Source: an uncultured Eubacteriales bacterium
GTDB taxonomy: Bacteria; Bacillota; Clostridia; Oscillospirales; Butyricicoccaceae
Reading direction: 5' to 3'
Length of the DNA stretch: 16,595 nt
NCBI GenBank assembly: GCA_934630445.1
Contig: CAKTWY010000030.1
Span: forward strand, 1 to 16,595
The translations under genes and the position numbers were made by a program. The notes beneath the pieces are model-generated. The model searched no databases, had not been told where the DNA came from, and saw nothing but the letters and a program-made list of their open reading frames with translations. How positions within the stretch are numbered: the first letter of the stretch is position 1; every line of letters begins with the position of its first letter. Shown here piece after piece: positions 6,787 to 15,581 of this stretch.

Positions 6787-8529
6787 CTACTGCACAGCAT
6801 CCTCAGCGGACTGGATGCGGTTCATGCCCGCATAAATACCATTTTCCGCCATCAGGCTCTCGTGCGTACCGGATTCGGCAATGCGGCCGTCCTGAATCAC
6901 CAGAATCATATCAGCACTGCGCACAGTGCTGAGCCTGTGCGCAATAGCCAGAATGGTGCGCTGCCCGGCGATGCCGGCACTTGCCTTTTGAATCTGCTGC
7001 TCTGTCTGGACATCGACGGAAGCGGTCGCCTCGTCCAAAATGATGATGGGCGATTTGCGCAGGATCGCGCGGGCGATCGCGATGCGCTGCTTCTGCCCGC
7101 CGGAAAGGCGCAGGCCGCGTTCCCCCACCCGGGTGTCATACCCCTGCGCCATGGCCATGATATCATCATGAATATTTGCCGCCCTGGCGGCATCCACAAC
7201 CTCTTCATGCGTAGCGTCCGGCTTTGCATAGCCGATATTCTCTTCAATGGTGCCGTTGAAGAGGAACGTGTCCTGCAGTACAGGGGCAATATTCCGCCGC
7301 AGGCTCTCGATTGTCACATTTTGAATATCCTGTCCGTCCACCAGGATCCGCCCGCCCGTCGGCTCATAAAAGCGGGAGATCAGCTGCGTGATCGTGGTCT
7401 TGCCCACGCCGGTAGGCCCTACAAGCGCCACCATCATCCCCGGCGCGCAGTCAAACGAGATATCCTGCAGCACAGAACTCCCTTCCTCATAGGCGAAGCT
7501 CACATGCTCGAAGGTAATTCTGCCGCTTGCCTTGCCCAGGTCCGATGCGCCTTTTTTATTCTGAATCTCCGAAGGCGCGTCCAGTATGGCAAGTACACGT
7601 TCGGCCCCCGCCATGGACTGCTGCATATTTTCCAGCAGATTCGCCAGTCCGGAGATCGGCGTATAAAAAAGATTCAAATACAGCATAAACGCCACAATAT
7701 CTTCTACAGAAAGGCCGCCATGGTATGCCAGGATGCCGCCGCAGCCCACCACCAGGACCGTTCCGAGCGAAGCGACAAACTCTACCGACGGATGAAAAAC
7801 AGCGCTGATCTTCAGTGCGTGCAGCATGGCCTTCACATGATCAAAGTTTTTCTCGTCCACACGCTGCGTCTCATAGCTCTCGCGTCCGAAGGACTGAATT
7901 TCATGAACGCCGGAAAGGTTGTCCTGAAGCTTTCCGTTGAGTTCCCCCATCTTCTTCTGCGAAGCGCGGAAATAGGGCTGGACTTTTTTGACAAATATAA
8001 CGCCCGAAAGCATGATCAGCGGAATTGGGCAGCAGGTGATCAGCGCAAGCTTCCAGTTGATGGACACAAGCACTGCCAGCACGCCCAGAAAGGTGACGGC
8101 ATTGGTGATCAGCTCCGGAATAATATGTGCATAGAGCAGCTCAAAATCCCGGGTGTCATTGATCACCCTGCTCATCAAATCGCCCGTCTGCTTGTCATGA
8201 AAATACCCCAGGTGCAGCCGTTCGAGCTTATCATAGGTTTTGGTCCGCAGATCGCCTACCAGATACCACGCCGCCTGATGCGCCAGGTAATTGCTCATAA
8301 AGCGAAAAGCCACGCGCAGCAGATACAGCAGGATAAGCCCCGCCGTCAGCCATCCGACAGCTGCAAGGCCCCGCTCATCTATGCCGCGTTCTACCAGGCC
8401 GGTCATCGCGGACAATGCGCGCGGCACTGCAAGGTTGACTCCCGTCAGCGCCAGGGTCGCCAGAATGGCCACTGCGTACAAATTTTTGTAGCGCACGGCC
8501 TCACGGCTCAGTCTCCACAATAAGCGCAT
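6787..8529 (-). CDS. ABC exporter half-transporter (MsbA/BmrA-like, fused TMD-NBD)
   Basis: ATP-driven exporter subunit with an N-terminal membrane domain (about residues 15-310, with the FHDKQTGDLMSRVINDT coupling region near 110) and a C-terminal nucleotide-binding domain. Motifs are Walker A GPTGVGKTT at 371-379, Q-loop Gln419, signature LSGGQKQR from 475, Walker B IIILDE ending at Glu500, and switch His531. All catalytic residues are present. From the ATG at 8529 (AAGGAG 8 bases upstream) the length is 580, normal for the family. The reading frame stays open upstream into the repeat but lacks a supported start. No second half-transporter is adjacent, so it probably works as a homodimer. 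The substrate (lipid, peptide or drug) cannot be told from sequence. Confidence 0.93.
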   Translation of the reverse strand: MRLLWRLSREAVRYKNLYAVAILATLALTGVNLAVPRALSAMTGLVERGIDERGLAAVGWLTAGLILLYLLRVAFRFMSNYLAHQAAWYLVGDLRTKTYDKLERLHLGYFHDKQTGDLMSRVINDTRDFELLYAHIIPELITNAVTFLGVLAVLVSINWKLALITCCPIPLIMLSGVIFVKKVQPYFRASQKKMGELNGKLQDNLSGVHEIQSFGRESYETQRVDEKNFDHVKAMLHALKISAVFHPSVEFVASLGTVLVVGCGGILAYHGGLSVEDIVAFMLYLNLFYTPISGLANLLENMQQSMAGAERVLAILDAPSEIQNKKGASDLGKASGRITFEHVSFAYEEGSSVLQDISFDCAPGMMVALVGPTGVGKTTITQLISRFYEPTGGRILVDGQDIQNVTIESLRRNIAPVLQDTFLFNGTIEENIGYAKPDATHEEVVDAARAANIHDDIMAMAQGYDTRVGERGLRLSGGQKQRIAIARAILRKSPIIILDEATASVDVQTEQQIQKASAGIAGQRTILAIAHRLSTVRSADMILVIQDGRIAESGTHESLMAENGIYAGMNRIQSAEDAVQ

Positions 8530-8630
8530 GTGCCTTACTCCTTTATGTACAGATTTCGTTCCGCCACGCTTACCGCCATTGCACAAAGACAATCCCACAG
8601 GCGCAGCATCCCGTCTGCTGTTCCGGTACA

Positions 8631-8851
8631 AGGCGTTCCCTTTCAGGGCGCCTGCACAGCGAGGGAGCGAACGGACAATCAAATCGCAGATAAAAGATCC
8701 GCCAGGCGGATATTATACCATAAAGCGTTTCACGCTTTATGGTATAATTGGCATGTGCCGTCTGTGACGGCACGCCATAAAATTAATCGCATCGCCTCGG
8801 AGAGGCGATATGCGCGCAGTACAATAGCCTCTCTGCGGATATTGTACCACA
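8631..8851. repeat. Composite palindromic intergenic repeat, copy 2
   Basis: Second copy of the element at 4930-5092, in the same orientation. Order: hairpin AGGCG..CCC/GGG..CGCCT (8631-8653); block GCACAGCG...ATCGCAG (8654-8689); an extra 52-bp segment absent from copy 1 (8690-8741) with ATCCG/CGGAT and most of a perfect 16-bp stem (8713-8747, loop TTC); GTGCCGTC/GACGGCAC (8755-8773); ATCGCCTC/GAGGCGAT (8791-8809); and GTACAATA/TATTGTAC (8819-8847), ending in CCACA. It fills most of the 385 bp between the DUF1638 gene and the ABC gene. The remainder (8530-8630 and 8852-8914) shows nothing recognisable beyond the ABC ribosome binding site. Confidence 0.85.
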
Positions 8852-8914
8852 TTTTTCTGTTTATCGGAAGCACCGCTCCGCTGCTCCGGCGCCGCACGCG
8901 TATCGCCCGCCCCC

Positions 8915-9703
8915 TCAACCGGAGATCGCTTCTACACACGCGATGATCCCGGCGTCATTGGACGCAATCACCTGATATCCCGGCGGCGCCACCAAAAAGT
9001 CCTCCTGATCCCATTTCCCATCCAGAAACTTTTTCAGCAGAGACACATCGCCATCCAGCTGCGTGTAATTCCAATGATAAAACGCTGCCGCTTCCTTGGT
9101 AAAATCCTGCAGCTCTGCCTTGTCAAAAAACGGCATTTTAATATAGGCCGCGTTTTTGTAGTGTTTTGTCCAGCCGTTCATATCCTCCAGAAAAAACGCC
9201 AGGTCTTCCTCGTCATATCCTTTTTCCCGATAATACTCGATTTGTCTGTTATAAGATCTTTCACAGGGCATATCGGCGTTTTCGATCCAGCTGGCCGTGT
9301 ACCAGAAGCATCCAGGCAGCGCATTGAACCATTCCTGATACCGCTCTTTCGACCCCAGGAAAAAGGTGATGCAATCATGTCCTCTTGGGATCACCAGCGG
9401 ATGTTTTTTGCTGTGAAGCCCTACAATACCATTGGAGCACAGGCCGTAGCCAATCAGGATGGCATCAAAATCCTCCGAAGAAAACGGCGAGATCACATCT
9501 CCATTCCCGCCCAGCTCATTTGTGTGCGGGTCTTTTCCGGACTCCACGGCATCGATTTCAGCCTGTATCGTTCTTCGCAGCACATCCGGCGCGTTGTGAT
9601 ACCCTTGTCTTACAAATGTAATATCAATATTATGTTCTGACAGCGATGATAAATAGCACAGCTCTCTTGCCATTGCTTTACATGCGATCAATTTCAGCCG
9701 CAT
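8915..9703 (-). CDS. DUF1638 family protein
   Basis: Function unknown. The 262-residue protein matches what I know of the DUF1638 family: N-terminal LKLIACKAMARELCYL (Cys8), IGYGLCSNGIVGL (86-92 core), LVIPRGHDCITFFLGS (106-113 core, His109 and Cys111), WYTASWIEN (134-142), and a C-terminal FLVAPPGYQVI. The conserved Cys and His residues suggest metal or cofactor binding, which is inference. Relatives in methanogens and some anaerobes lie beside corrinoid methyltransferase genes; no such neighbours are here. I chose the ATG at 9703 because GGGGGA precedes it at normal spacing and the family begins there; the frame is open further upstream to 9796. Its base composition looks less GC-rich than the flanking housekeeping genes, compatible with acquisition but not proof. 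Confidence 0.85.
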   Translation of the reverse strand: MRLKLIACKAMARELCYLSSLSEHNIDITFVRQGYHNAPDVLRRTIQAEIDAVESGKDPHTNELGGNGDVISPFSSEDFDAILIGYGLCSNGIVGLHSKKHPLVIPRGHDCITFFLGSKERYQEWFNALPGCFWYTASWIENADMPCERSYNRQIEYYREKGYDEEDLAFFLEDMNGWTKHYKNAAYIKMPFFDKAELQDFTKEAAAFYHWNYTQLDGDVSLLKKFLDGKWDQEDFLVAPPGYQVIASNDAGIIACVEAISG

Positions 9704-9773
9704 AAAAAAATCCCCCAATCTTTCACGCTCCCCGCAGCGCCTCTGTCTTACGTAAAGGCCGCAGGTAAAAAAT

Positions 9774-9822
9774 ATTGTAAAAAGAAGAGACGGCAATCTT
9801 CCCTCGAAAATTGTCGTCTCTT
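9774..9822 (-). terminator. Hairpin with T-rich tail upstream of the DUF1638 gene
   Basis: Leftward, AGAGACGACAAT (9822-9811) pairs with ATTGCCGTCTCT (9798-9787), with one G-T pair, and is followed by TCTTTTTAC. It sits about 80 bases before the DUF1638 start and about 95 bases after the tRNA terminator. It could end a short transcript from 9823-9915 or act as an attenuator for the DUF1638 gene. No clear promoter was found between it and the gene. Confidence 0.5.
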
Positions 9823-9915
9823 TCAGTCGTATCCCAGCATTTCAGATGCCAATTTTCGATTCGCACCGAAGCCAAAACAATTTGGCCCAGGAAAGCGTAC
9901 AGTTCCGACTTTTTG

Positions 9916-9951
9916 AAAAATGCCGGAGCAAGCATTTCGCTTGCTCCGGCA
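9916..9951 (-). terminator. Intrinsic terminator of tRNA-Leu
   Basis: A perfect 13-bp stem TGCCGGAGCAAGC/GCTTGCTCCGGCA (9921-9951, five-base loop), followed leftward by TTTTTC (9920-9915). It begins directly after the encoded CCA of the tRNA, so the primary transcript is short. Confidence 0.9.
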
Positions 9952-10038
9952 TGGTGCCGGTGACCGGGGTCGAACCGGTACGGTATCGCTACCACCGGAT
10001 TTTGAGTCCGGCACGTCTGCCAATTCCATCACACCGGC
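9952..10038 (-). tRNA. tRNA-Leu, anticodon CAA
   Basis: An 87-base class II tRNA including an encoded 3' CCA (9954-9952). The acceptor stem is GCCGGTG/CACCGGC. The anticodon stem CCGGA/TCCGG (10011-10007 and 9999-9995) encloses loop CTCAAAA with anticodon CAA at 10004-10002, which reads UUG. There is a long variable arm with a GGTA/TACC-type stem, and a T-arm ACCGG-TTCGACC-CCGGT. The D-loop includes TTGGCAGA, typical of bacterial leucine tRNAs. It is a solitary gene with its own promoter and terminator. Confidence 0.96.
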
Positions 10039-10048
10039 AAGTATTTGT

Positions 10049-10077
10049 ATTATACAAAAAAAACATCCGGATTTCAA
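10049..10077 (-). promoter_or_regulatory. Sigma-A promoter of tRNA-Leu
   Basis: Leftward, -35 TTGAAA (10077-10072), 17-base spacer with a T-tract, and -10 TATAAT (10054-10049). Transcription would begin about 10042, a few bases before the tRNA 5' end at 10038. This is a near-consensus promoter in the expected position. Confidence 0.85.
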
Positions 10078-10224
10078 CCACTTTTTCAAACATGGTTTAT
10101 TAAAATAAAAAAAACGACCTGCGGCTATTTTTTATACGCATGCGCGGCGGTTGCCCGAAGGGGCGAGACGCGCGCGCGAATGAAATCAGTTGTTTTTTGC
10201 GAAGCAATAAAAATATGACCAATC

Positions 10225-10239
10225 TATGAATTTTTCATA
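10225..10239. promoter_or_regulatory. Possible operator upstream of the DUF1538 promoter
   Basis: A perfect inverted repeat TATGAA-TTT-TTCATA ends 16 bases before the -35 box, about 52-66 bases upstream of the predicted start of transcription. This is a usual position for an activator or a repressor. The AT-rich sequence makes chance occurrence possible. The rest of the gap (10078-10224) holds only a small GCCC-GAAG-GGGC hairpin near 10153-10164 and nothing else I recognise. Confidence 0.3.
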
Positions 10240-10255
10240 ACCCTCCACCTTTCTT

Positions 10256-10284
10256 TTGACATGATTTTGTTTTATTGTTATACT
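10256..10284 (+). promoter_or_regulatory. Sigma-A promoter of the DUF1538/P-II operon
   Basis: TTGACA (10256-10261), 17-base spacer, TATACT (10279-10284). Transcription is predicted near 10291, giving a leader of about 35 bases before the GTG start. The same -35/-10 hexamers and spacing recur before valS. Confidence 0.87.
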
Positions 10285-10325
10285 ATTTATTAGATATAAA
10301 GATTGTGTTAAGAAGGGGGAGTTTC

Positions 10326-11837
10326 GTGAACAAAAACCTCGCTGTCAAAATACGGGAGTCTTTGTCTTCCGTCCTGCCGATTGCGCTCCTGGTACTGCTG
10401 CTGCATTTTACGCTTGCACCGCTGCCAAAATACACGCTGATCCTGTTCTGCTTCGGTACCGTTCTGCTGATTTTCGGCATGGGCCTTTTCACGCTCGGCG
10501 CAGACCTTGCCATGATGCCGATGGGCGAGCGCATCGGTGCAAAGCTGACCGAATCGCGAAAGCTGTGGCTCGTCGTCGGTATCTGCTTTGTGATGGGCAT
10601 GCTCATCACCATCGCTGAACCGGACCTGCAGGTACTGGCAAACCAGGTGCCGTCCGTACCGGACATGGTCCTCATCCTCGCCGTTGCGTTCGGCGTCGGC
10701 ATTTTTCTCGTCGCGGCGCTTCTTCGCATCATTTTTCAAAAAAGCCTTTCCGTCATTCTCATCTGCCTGTACATTTTTATCTTTATCCTCGCAACCTTCA
10801 CCTCCCCTGATTATCTCGCCGTCGCCTTCGATTCGGGCGGCGTGACAACCGGGCCCATTACCGTGCCCTTTATTCTTGCGCTCGGCATCGGCGTAGCTGC
10901 GGTGCGCAGCGGCAAATCGTCCTACGAAGACAGCTTCGGTCTTGTTGCGCTGTGTTCAGCAGGGCCTATTCTCGCCGTATTGGTGCTCGGAATGTTTTAC
11001 GACGCATCCTTTTCCGGTTACGGGGCGGAGAAGACCGCCGAGGCGCTCAGCATGGCCGATATCGGCGCACTGTTTGCCGAAGGATTCCCGCATTACGCAA
11101 AAGAGGTGCTCATCGCGCTATCGCCGATTATCCTGTTTTTTATTCTGTTTCAGGTGCTCTTTCTCAGGCTGCCGAGAACGCAGCTGATCAAAACCGGGGT
11201 AGGCGTTGCCTATACCTACGCCGGGCTCGTCCTTTTCCTGACAGGTGTGAACATCGGCTTCATGCCGGCCGGCACCTACATTGGGAGCCATATTGCCGCG
11301 CGGGAAGACAACTGGATCATCATTCCCATCGGTATGGTCATGGGCTTTCTCGTCGTTGCGGCGGAGCCGGCGGTGCACGTGCTGAATAAGCAGGTCGAAG
11401 AAATTTCTGACGGGGCGATCTCGCGCCGCTCGATGCTCCTCTCACTGTCGCTCGGCGTTGCGCTGTCGATCGGCCTGGCGATGATCCGTGTCATAACGCG
11501 CCTGTCCATCTGGTATTTTATTCTTCCCGGTTATGTCATTGCGCTGGGCCTTACCTTTTTTGTGCCGCGCATCTTCACCGCCATTGCGTTTGACTCCGGC
11601 GGCGTCGCGTCCGGCCCCATGACCGCGACGTTTCTCCTGCCGCTCGCGATGGGCGCGTGCGAAAGCCTTGGGGGGAATATCCTGACGGATGCCTTCGGCA
11701 TTGTCGCAATGGTCGCAATGACCCCTCTTGTCACCATACAGCTTCTTGGGTTATACTATAAGCTGAAAACAAAACGGGCTGCGCCGTCCGAGCAGGCCGG
11801 TTCTGCTGACGACGACGCCCAGATCATCGAGCTGTAA
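10326..11837 (+). CDS. DUF1538 family membrane transporter, tandem-domain
   Basis: A polytopic membrane protein of 503 residues with an internal duplication. Half 1 has IAEPDLQVLANQV (Glu98-Pro99) and AFDSGGVTTGPITVPF (Phe168). Half 2 has AAEPAVHVLNKQV (Glu347-Pro348) and AFDSGGVASGPMTATF (Phe422). Each half ends in a matching hydrophobic helix (SFGLVALCSAGP and AFGIVAMVAMTP). From memory, two DUF1538 proteins (UmpA/UmpB) were reported as a Na+(K+)/H+ antiporter in Halomonas; transfer of that role to this single fused protein is inference. The open frame extends upstream to a TTG at 10275 inside the -10 box, so the GTG at 10326, preceded by AAGGGGGAG, is the likely start. It is followed after 31 bp by two P-II-like genes, which implies regulation by a nucleotide or metabolite signal. 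The C-terminal tail is short and acidic. Confidence 0.9.
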   Translation: MNKNLAVKIRESLSSVLPIALLVLLLHFTLAPLPKYTLILFCFGTVLLIFGMGLFTLGADLAMMPMGERIGAKLTESRKLWLVVGICFVMGMLITIAEPDLQVLANQVPSVPDMVLILAVAFGVGIFLVAALLRIIFQKSLSVILICLYIFIFILATFTSPDYLAVAFDSGGVTTGPITVPFILALGIGVAAVRSGKSSYEDSFGLVALCSAGPILAVLVLGMFYDASFSGYGAEKTAEALSMADIGALFAEGFPHYAKEVLIALSPIILFFILFQVLFLRLPRTQLIKTGVGVAYTYAGLVLFLTGVNIGFMPAGTYIGSHIAAREDNWIIIPIGMVMGFLVVAAEPAVHVLNKQVEEISDGAISRRSMLLSLSLGVALSIGLAMIRVITRLSIWYFILPGYVIALGLTFFVPRIFTAIAFDSGGVASGPMTATFLLPLAMGACESLGGNILTDAFGIVAMVAMTPLVTIQLLGLYYKLKTKRAAPSEQAGSADDDAQIIEL

Positions 11838-11868
11838 AGCCGCATGTTATCGAATAAAGGAGTATGCT

Positions 11869-12237
11869 ATGGAAGTCAATCCAGCAGCTTTATCCAAGCT
11901 GAGCCTGATTGTCACAATTGTCGGCCGCGGCAGCGGCGAGGCAGTCGCGGCCCTTTTGCGCGCGCGCGGCGTGCTTTATAACATGATCCTGCTGGGCAAG
12001 GGCACGGCCAATTCCGATCTTCTCGACTATCTTGGCCTCGGCTCCACGGAAAAAGATATTCTGTTGTCCGCCGTCTCCGCCGAAAGGGCGAAAGAGCTGC
12101 TCGCCGTAATTTCCGCGGAGTTTGACCTTGCGAAAATCGGCCGGGGAATCGCTTTTTCCGTGCCGATCGGCAGCGTGGGCGGAGAGCGCACGCTCAAATA
12201 CCTGTTCGGCACGTCAGAGCAAAAGGAGGGAAAGTAA
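11869..12237 (+). CDS. P-II family signalling protein, paralogue 1
   Basis: A 122-residue cytoplasmic protein with a P-II-like pattern: an N-terminal strand LSLIVTIVGRGSGEAVAALLRARGV, a region resembling the T-loop segment (about 38-58: MILLGKGTANSDLLDYLGLG), and the B-loop-like KIGRGIAFSVPIGSVGG from residue 89 (TGKIGDGKIF in GlnB). The Tyr51 context used for uridylylation in GlnB is not present. P-II proteins sense ATP/ADP/2-oxoglutarate or other ligands and bind transporters or enzymes. Here it sits between the DUF1538 gene and a second P-II gene, with AAAGGAG at 11855-11862 before its ATG. I infer that it gates or senses for the transporter rather than acting on nitrogen metabolism, since amt and glnA are absent. 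Confidence 0.85.
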   Translation: MEVNPAALSKLSLIVTIVGRGSGEAVAALLRARGVLYNMILLGKGTANSDLLDYLGLGSTEKDILLSAVSAERAKELLAVISAEFDLAKIGRGIAFSVPIGSVGGERTLKYLFGTSEQKEGK

Positions 12238-12576
12238 ATGGATGCGCAGCGCAAATTCGATCTGATCATCACAGTCGTCAACCGCGGCTTTACCGACGAC
12301 GTCATGCACGCGGCAAAATCGGCCGGCGCCACGGGCGGCACGATCATGCATGCGCGCGGACCCGGGATCCACGAAGCGGAGCGCTTTTTCGGCGTGTCAA
12401 TCCAGCCGGAAAAAGAGCTTGTGCTCATTCTGATCGAGCGCGAAAAGAAGCAGGACGTCATGCGCGCGATCTGCCGCGAAGCGGGCCTTTCGACCGAGGG
12501 GCGCGGCTTGTCCTTCTCCATCCCGGTCGACGACGCGGTCGGCATCGTACATCTGCAGGACGCGATCGGCGGATAG
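12238..12576 (+). CDS. P-II family signalling protein, paralogue 2
   Basis: A 112-residue P-II protein, the normal family length. It reads KFDLIITVVNRGFTDDVMHA, then GATGGTIMHARGPG (about 30-43) leading into the T-loop, FFGVSIQPEKELVLILIER, and the B-loop-like STEGRGLSFSIPV with EGRG at 87-90. It resembles canonical P-II more closely than paralogue 1 does but also lacks the Tyr51 modification motif. Its ATG follows the paralogue 1 stop codon directly (TAA then ATG) with GGAGG about 8 bases upstream, so both are made together. The two may form hetero-trimers or read different ligands. No strong terminator follows; the valS promoter begins 22 bp downstream. Confidence 0.9.
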   Translation: MDAQRKFDLIITVVNRGFTDDVMHAAKSAGATGGTIMHARGPGIHEAERFFGVSIQPEKELVLILIEREKKQDVMRAICREAGLSTEGRGLSFSIPVDDAVGIVHLQDAIGG

Positions 12577-12598
12577 CGCATATTTTTGCGCCGATCTG

Positions 12599-12627
12599 TT
12601 GACAAAAGTGCAGAATATGGGTATACT
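12599..12627 (+). promoter_or_regulatory. Sigma-A promoter of valS
   Basis: TTGACA (12599-12604), 17-base spacer, TATACT (12622-12627). Transcription should begin near 12634, just ahead of the T-box stem I. This makes valS-folC independent of the DUF1538 operon, although read-through cannot be excluded. Confidence 0.87.
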
Positions 12628-12633
12628 AAATTA

Positions 12634-12898
12634 CAATTTGATATGTATGGCTATGAGTGGGAGGAGTAGCGTCACCCCGCATCCGCAGAGAGGGAGCATT
12701 TTAACGGTGAAAGCTTCTGTTCGGTGTGCGCGAAGGTCGCCCATGAGCTGCAGGTCCAAACGCTTGCGTATGAAAGTATGAAAGCGTGAAGCCCGCCGTC
12801 CGGCCCGCGTTAAGGGCAGATAAGCGCGCATTTTCAAAATGCGAATTTAGGTGGTACCGCGAGAAAATCCTCGTCCTATTTCAGGACGGGGATTTTTT
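12634..12898 (+). promoter_or_regulatory. T-box riboswitch controlling valS
   Basis: A leader RNA that senses uncharged tRNA-Val. Stem I lies at about 12648-12750, with an AGAGAGGGAGC bulge-like segment (12687-12697), the distal-loop motif GGTGAAAGC (12706-12714), and an apparent specifier GTC (12736-12738, Val codon) on its 3' side after CGAAG. A stem III hairpin CGCATTTTC/AAAATGCG lies at about 12827-12843. The T-box core AGGTGGTACCGCGA is at 12849-12862 and is followed by a terminator. When uncharged tRNA-Val pairs with the specifier and its NCCA end pairs with TGG of the T-box, the antiterminator forms and valS is transcribed. The T-box core is certain. The specifier assignment is by position and agrees with the downstream gene. 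Confidence 0.93.
12864..12898 (+). terminator. T-box regulated terminator
   Basis: AAATCCTCGTCC (12865-12876) pairs with GGACGGGGATTT (12884-12895), with one T-G pair, and runs into TTTTTT (12893-12898). Its 5' arm directly follows the T-box core, so it can be displaced by the antiterminator. Confidence 0.9.
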
Positions 12899-12950
12899 GA
12901 TTTTACAGGCGCCGCGCCTGTTCCCACCGTTTCAGAAAGGAATGACAGGT

Positions 12951-15577
<2,627 letters not shown>

Positions 15578-15581
<4 letters not shown>

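Noticed and set aside
6754..8523. 589-codon open frame on the + strand
   Set aside because: It lies exactly antisense to the ABC transporter, which has full catalytic motifs. The translated + strand product has no recognisable domain and is rich in H, R and Q, as expected from a shadow frame of a GC-rich gene.
9723..10108. Short frames across the tRNA-Leu locus on both strands
   Set aside because: They cross a complete tRNA gene, its promoter and its terminator; conceptual translations of tRNA loci are a common false call.
10139..10180. Structured RNA or riboswitch in the GC-rich stretch between the tRNA and DUF1538 promoters
   Set aside because: Only a small GCCC-GAAG-GGGC hairpin is visible, and it lies upstream of the mapped promoter rather than in a leader, so no riboswitch can be supported.
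12576..12591. Terminator after the second P-II gene (GCGCA/TGCGC)
   Set aside because: A 5-bp stem with no T-run following on the + strand is too weak to call.
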